DNA of 7,072 nt from Patescibacteria group bacterium (GTDB lineage: Bacteria; Patescibacteriota; Minisyncoccia; UBA6257; 02-FULL-45-10c): contig JAHILT010000001.1 of the NCBI GenBank assembly GCA_018896875.1, forward strand, positions 1 through 7,072, read 5' to 3'. The position numbers and the translations under genes were made by a program. Shown in pieces: positions 6,286 to 7,072 of the stretch. The first letter of the stretch is position 1, and each line of letters starts with the position of its first letter. Below the pieces are notes generated by a model that was given only the letters and a program-made list of their open reading frames with translations, made no database searches and was not told the DNA's origin.

Positions 6286-7005
6286 TCACACCCTCCCAGC
6301 CTGCTTAGGATTCCACCAGATATTTTTTATAAGCATTGAAGTAATTTTTATCCCATCCATTACTGGAGAAAGTTTTGAATCTCCTGCTCTTGGGTCATAA
6401 GTTATTGGAACAGAATAAACTCTCTGTCCTAATTTTGCCATCTTTGTTATCATCTCAGCTTCAATCGCAAAACCAGGAGATTTAAGATAACCATTAAGGT
6501 TAACTATCGCTTCCCTTTTCCATGCAAAATATCCTGTGCAGGTATCTGTTACATTTGCTCCATAAAAATTTCTTGTAATAAATGTAAAAAACCAGTTCGC
6601 AAACCTGTGCGAAAAGCTCATAGAATAACCATTCATTCGCCCTTCTAATCTTGAACCGATTATAACATCGCAAAACCCAGAATCAAGTGGCTCAACCATC
6701 CTCATTATTTCATAAGACTTATACGTATCATCCCCGTCAAGCATCACAACATAATCAGTATCTTTTCCAATGCTCCTAAAACCAGTTCTTATAGCATTTC
6801 CTTTGCCTGGATTAGGCTCACAGATTATCTTGGCACCTAATTTTCTTGCAACACTTGAAGTTTTATCACTGCAATTATTATCAATCACCACCACTTCAAA
6901 ATCAAACCCATACTCTTTTAGTTTCTCTTTTGGAATTCCTTTAATCACTTTCCCTATTCCTTTTTCTTCGTTATAACATGGTATAACAACAGTTATTTTT
7001 TTCAT
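6286..7005 (-). CDS. Family-2 glycosyltransferase, polyprenyl/dolichyl-phosphate hexose synthase-like
   Basis: This is a 239-residue GT-A enzyme of the DPM1 type. VVIPCYNEE (6-14) opens the nucleotide-binding fold. D42 lies in VIDNNCSDKT, and GKGNAIRTGF (67-76) is the conserved loop of the DPM/DPG group. MLDGDDTY (88-95) carries the metal-binding DxD residues, and GSRLEGR (117-123) and DTCTGYFAWKREA (154-166) form the acceptor-side elements. YDPRAGDSKL (203-212) resembles the basic/serine lipid-phosphate region of dolichyl-phosphate mannose synthases. The C-terminal transmembrane domain present in some relatives is absent, so it is probably a peripheral membrane protein. It would transfer a hexose from a nucleotide sugar to polyprenyl or dolichyl phosphate. 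The sugar is not determined; a mannose, glucose or other donor is possible. It is the most GC-rich gene sampled (65 of 180 bases over 6301-6480). The stop TGA is 2 bases from the next ATG. Confidence 0.93.
   Translation of the reverse strand: MKKITVVIPCYNEEKGIGKVIKGIPKEKLKEYGFDFEVVVIDNNCSDKTSSVARKLGAKIICEPNPGKGNAIRTGFRSIGKDTDYVVMLDGDDTYKSYEIMRMVEPLDSGFCDVIIGSRLEGRMNGYSMSFSHRFANWFFTFITRNFYGANVTDTCTGYFAWKREAIVNLNGYLKSPGFAIEAEMITKMAKLGQRVYSVPITYDPRAGDSKLSPVMDGIKITSMLIKNIWWNPKQAGRV
6291..6297 (-). promoter_or_regulatory. Ribosome binding site that decides the start of the next glycosyltransferase
   Basis: GGGAGGG on the coding strand lies in the last codons (AGRV) of the family-2 enzyme. It ends 7 bases before the ATG at 6283, an ideal spacing, and almost touches the GTG at 6289. 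Confidence 0.65.
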
Positions 7006-7010
7006 TTTTA

Positions 7011-7017
7011 TCCCTTA
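7011..7017 (-). promoter_or_regulatory. Ribosome binding site of the family-2 glycosyltransferase
   Basis: TAAGGGA on the coding strand is 5 bases before the ATG at 7005. It matches the TAAGGAGG consensus in six of seven bases. Its TAA is also the stop of the tentative upstream frame. Confidence 0.55.
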
Positions 7018-7072
7018 TTTTGAATCAGGCATCTGAAACAAAATTATATCTGAAAATATGCCCCTAATAACA
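7015..7072 (-). CDS. Possible C-terminal end of an upstream gene
   Basis: One of the three minus-strand frames is open from the right edge to TAA at 7017-7015 and would encode VIRGIFSDIILFQMPDSK. The 9-base gap to the next ATG and the ribosome binding site touching the stop fit the packing of the rest of the operon. Eighteen codons are too few to identify a family, and an open stretch this short could arise by chance. The same stretch could instead be a leader: TATAAT stands at 7048-7043. Confidence 0.4.
   Translation of the reverse strand, partial: VIRGIFSDIILFQMPDSK

Noticed and set aside
7043..7048. TATAAT as a -10 box, or part of an archaeal TATA box, for the operon
   Set aside because: The -35 position (GTTATT) is weak, the motif is common in such AT-rich DNA, and an open frame runs through it. 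It is too uncertain to list as a promoter.

Overview
The window is a stretch of one tightly packed, entirely minus-strand gene cluster for building a cell-surface glycan. Transcription runs from the right edge to the left edge. Reading in that direction, the genes are: the possible last 18 codons of an unseen upstream gene, a family-2 polyprenyl-phosphate hexose synthase-like enzyme, a family-4 (GT-B fold) glycosyltransferase, a class I SAM methyltransferase, two more family-4 glycosyltransferases, and a large polytopic membrane protein. That last protein I recognise as a DUF2206-type protein, and it is carried on two overlapping reading frames. The second of these runs off the left edge. Neighbouring genes overlap by 4 or 11 bases or are separated by 2 to 9 bases. 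No stretch longer than about 10 bases is free of a proposed gene, and there is no RNA gene, insertion sequence, CRISPR array or internal terminator.

The likely source is an archaeon with an AT-rich genome, possibly a DPANN-type or methanogen-like lineage. This is inference. It rests on DUF2206-type proteins being known mostly from archaea, on the small DPM1-like family-2 enzyme, and on the very AT-rich codon use (hand counts: 18% GC over 2641-2880, 36% over 6301-6480). No ribosomal or other phylogenetic marker is present, so a low-GC bacterium is not excluded.

A working model, inferred from family knowledge: the family-2 enzyme charges a polyprenyl or dolichyl phosphate with a hexose. The three family-4 enzymes use activated sugars to extend a lipid-linked glycan on the cytoplasmic face, and the methyltransferase adds a methyl group to a sugar or related intermediate. 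The DUF2206 membrane protein, with an acidic motif in a predicted external loop as in GT-C enzymes, would work on the lipid-linked product at or across the membrane.

The most interesting point is the junction of the two membrane-protein frames at 735-760. The frames together look like one full-length DUF2206 protein. They differ by exactly one base at a run of six A (coding strand), and the second frame has its own GGAG ribosome binding site. The options are a natural two-subunit split, programmed or transcriptional slippage, a fresh frameshift, or a sequence error.
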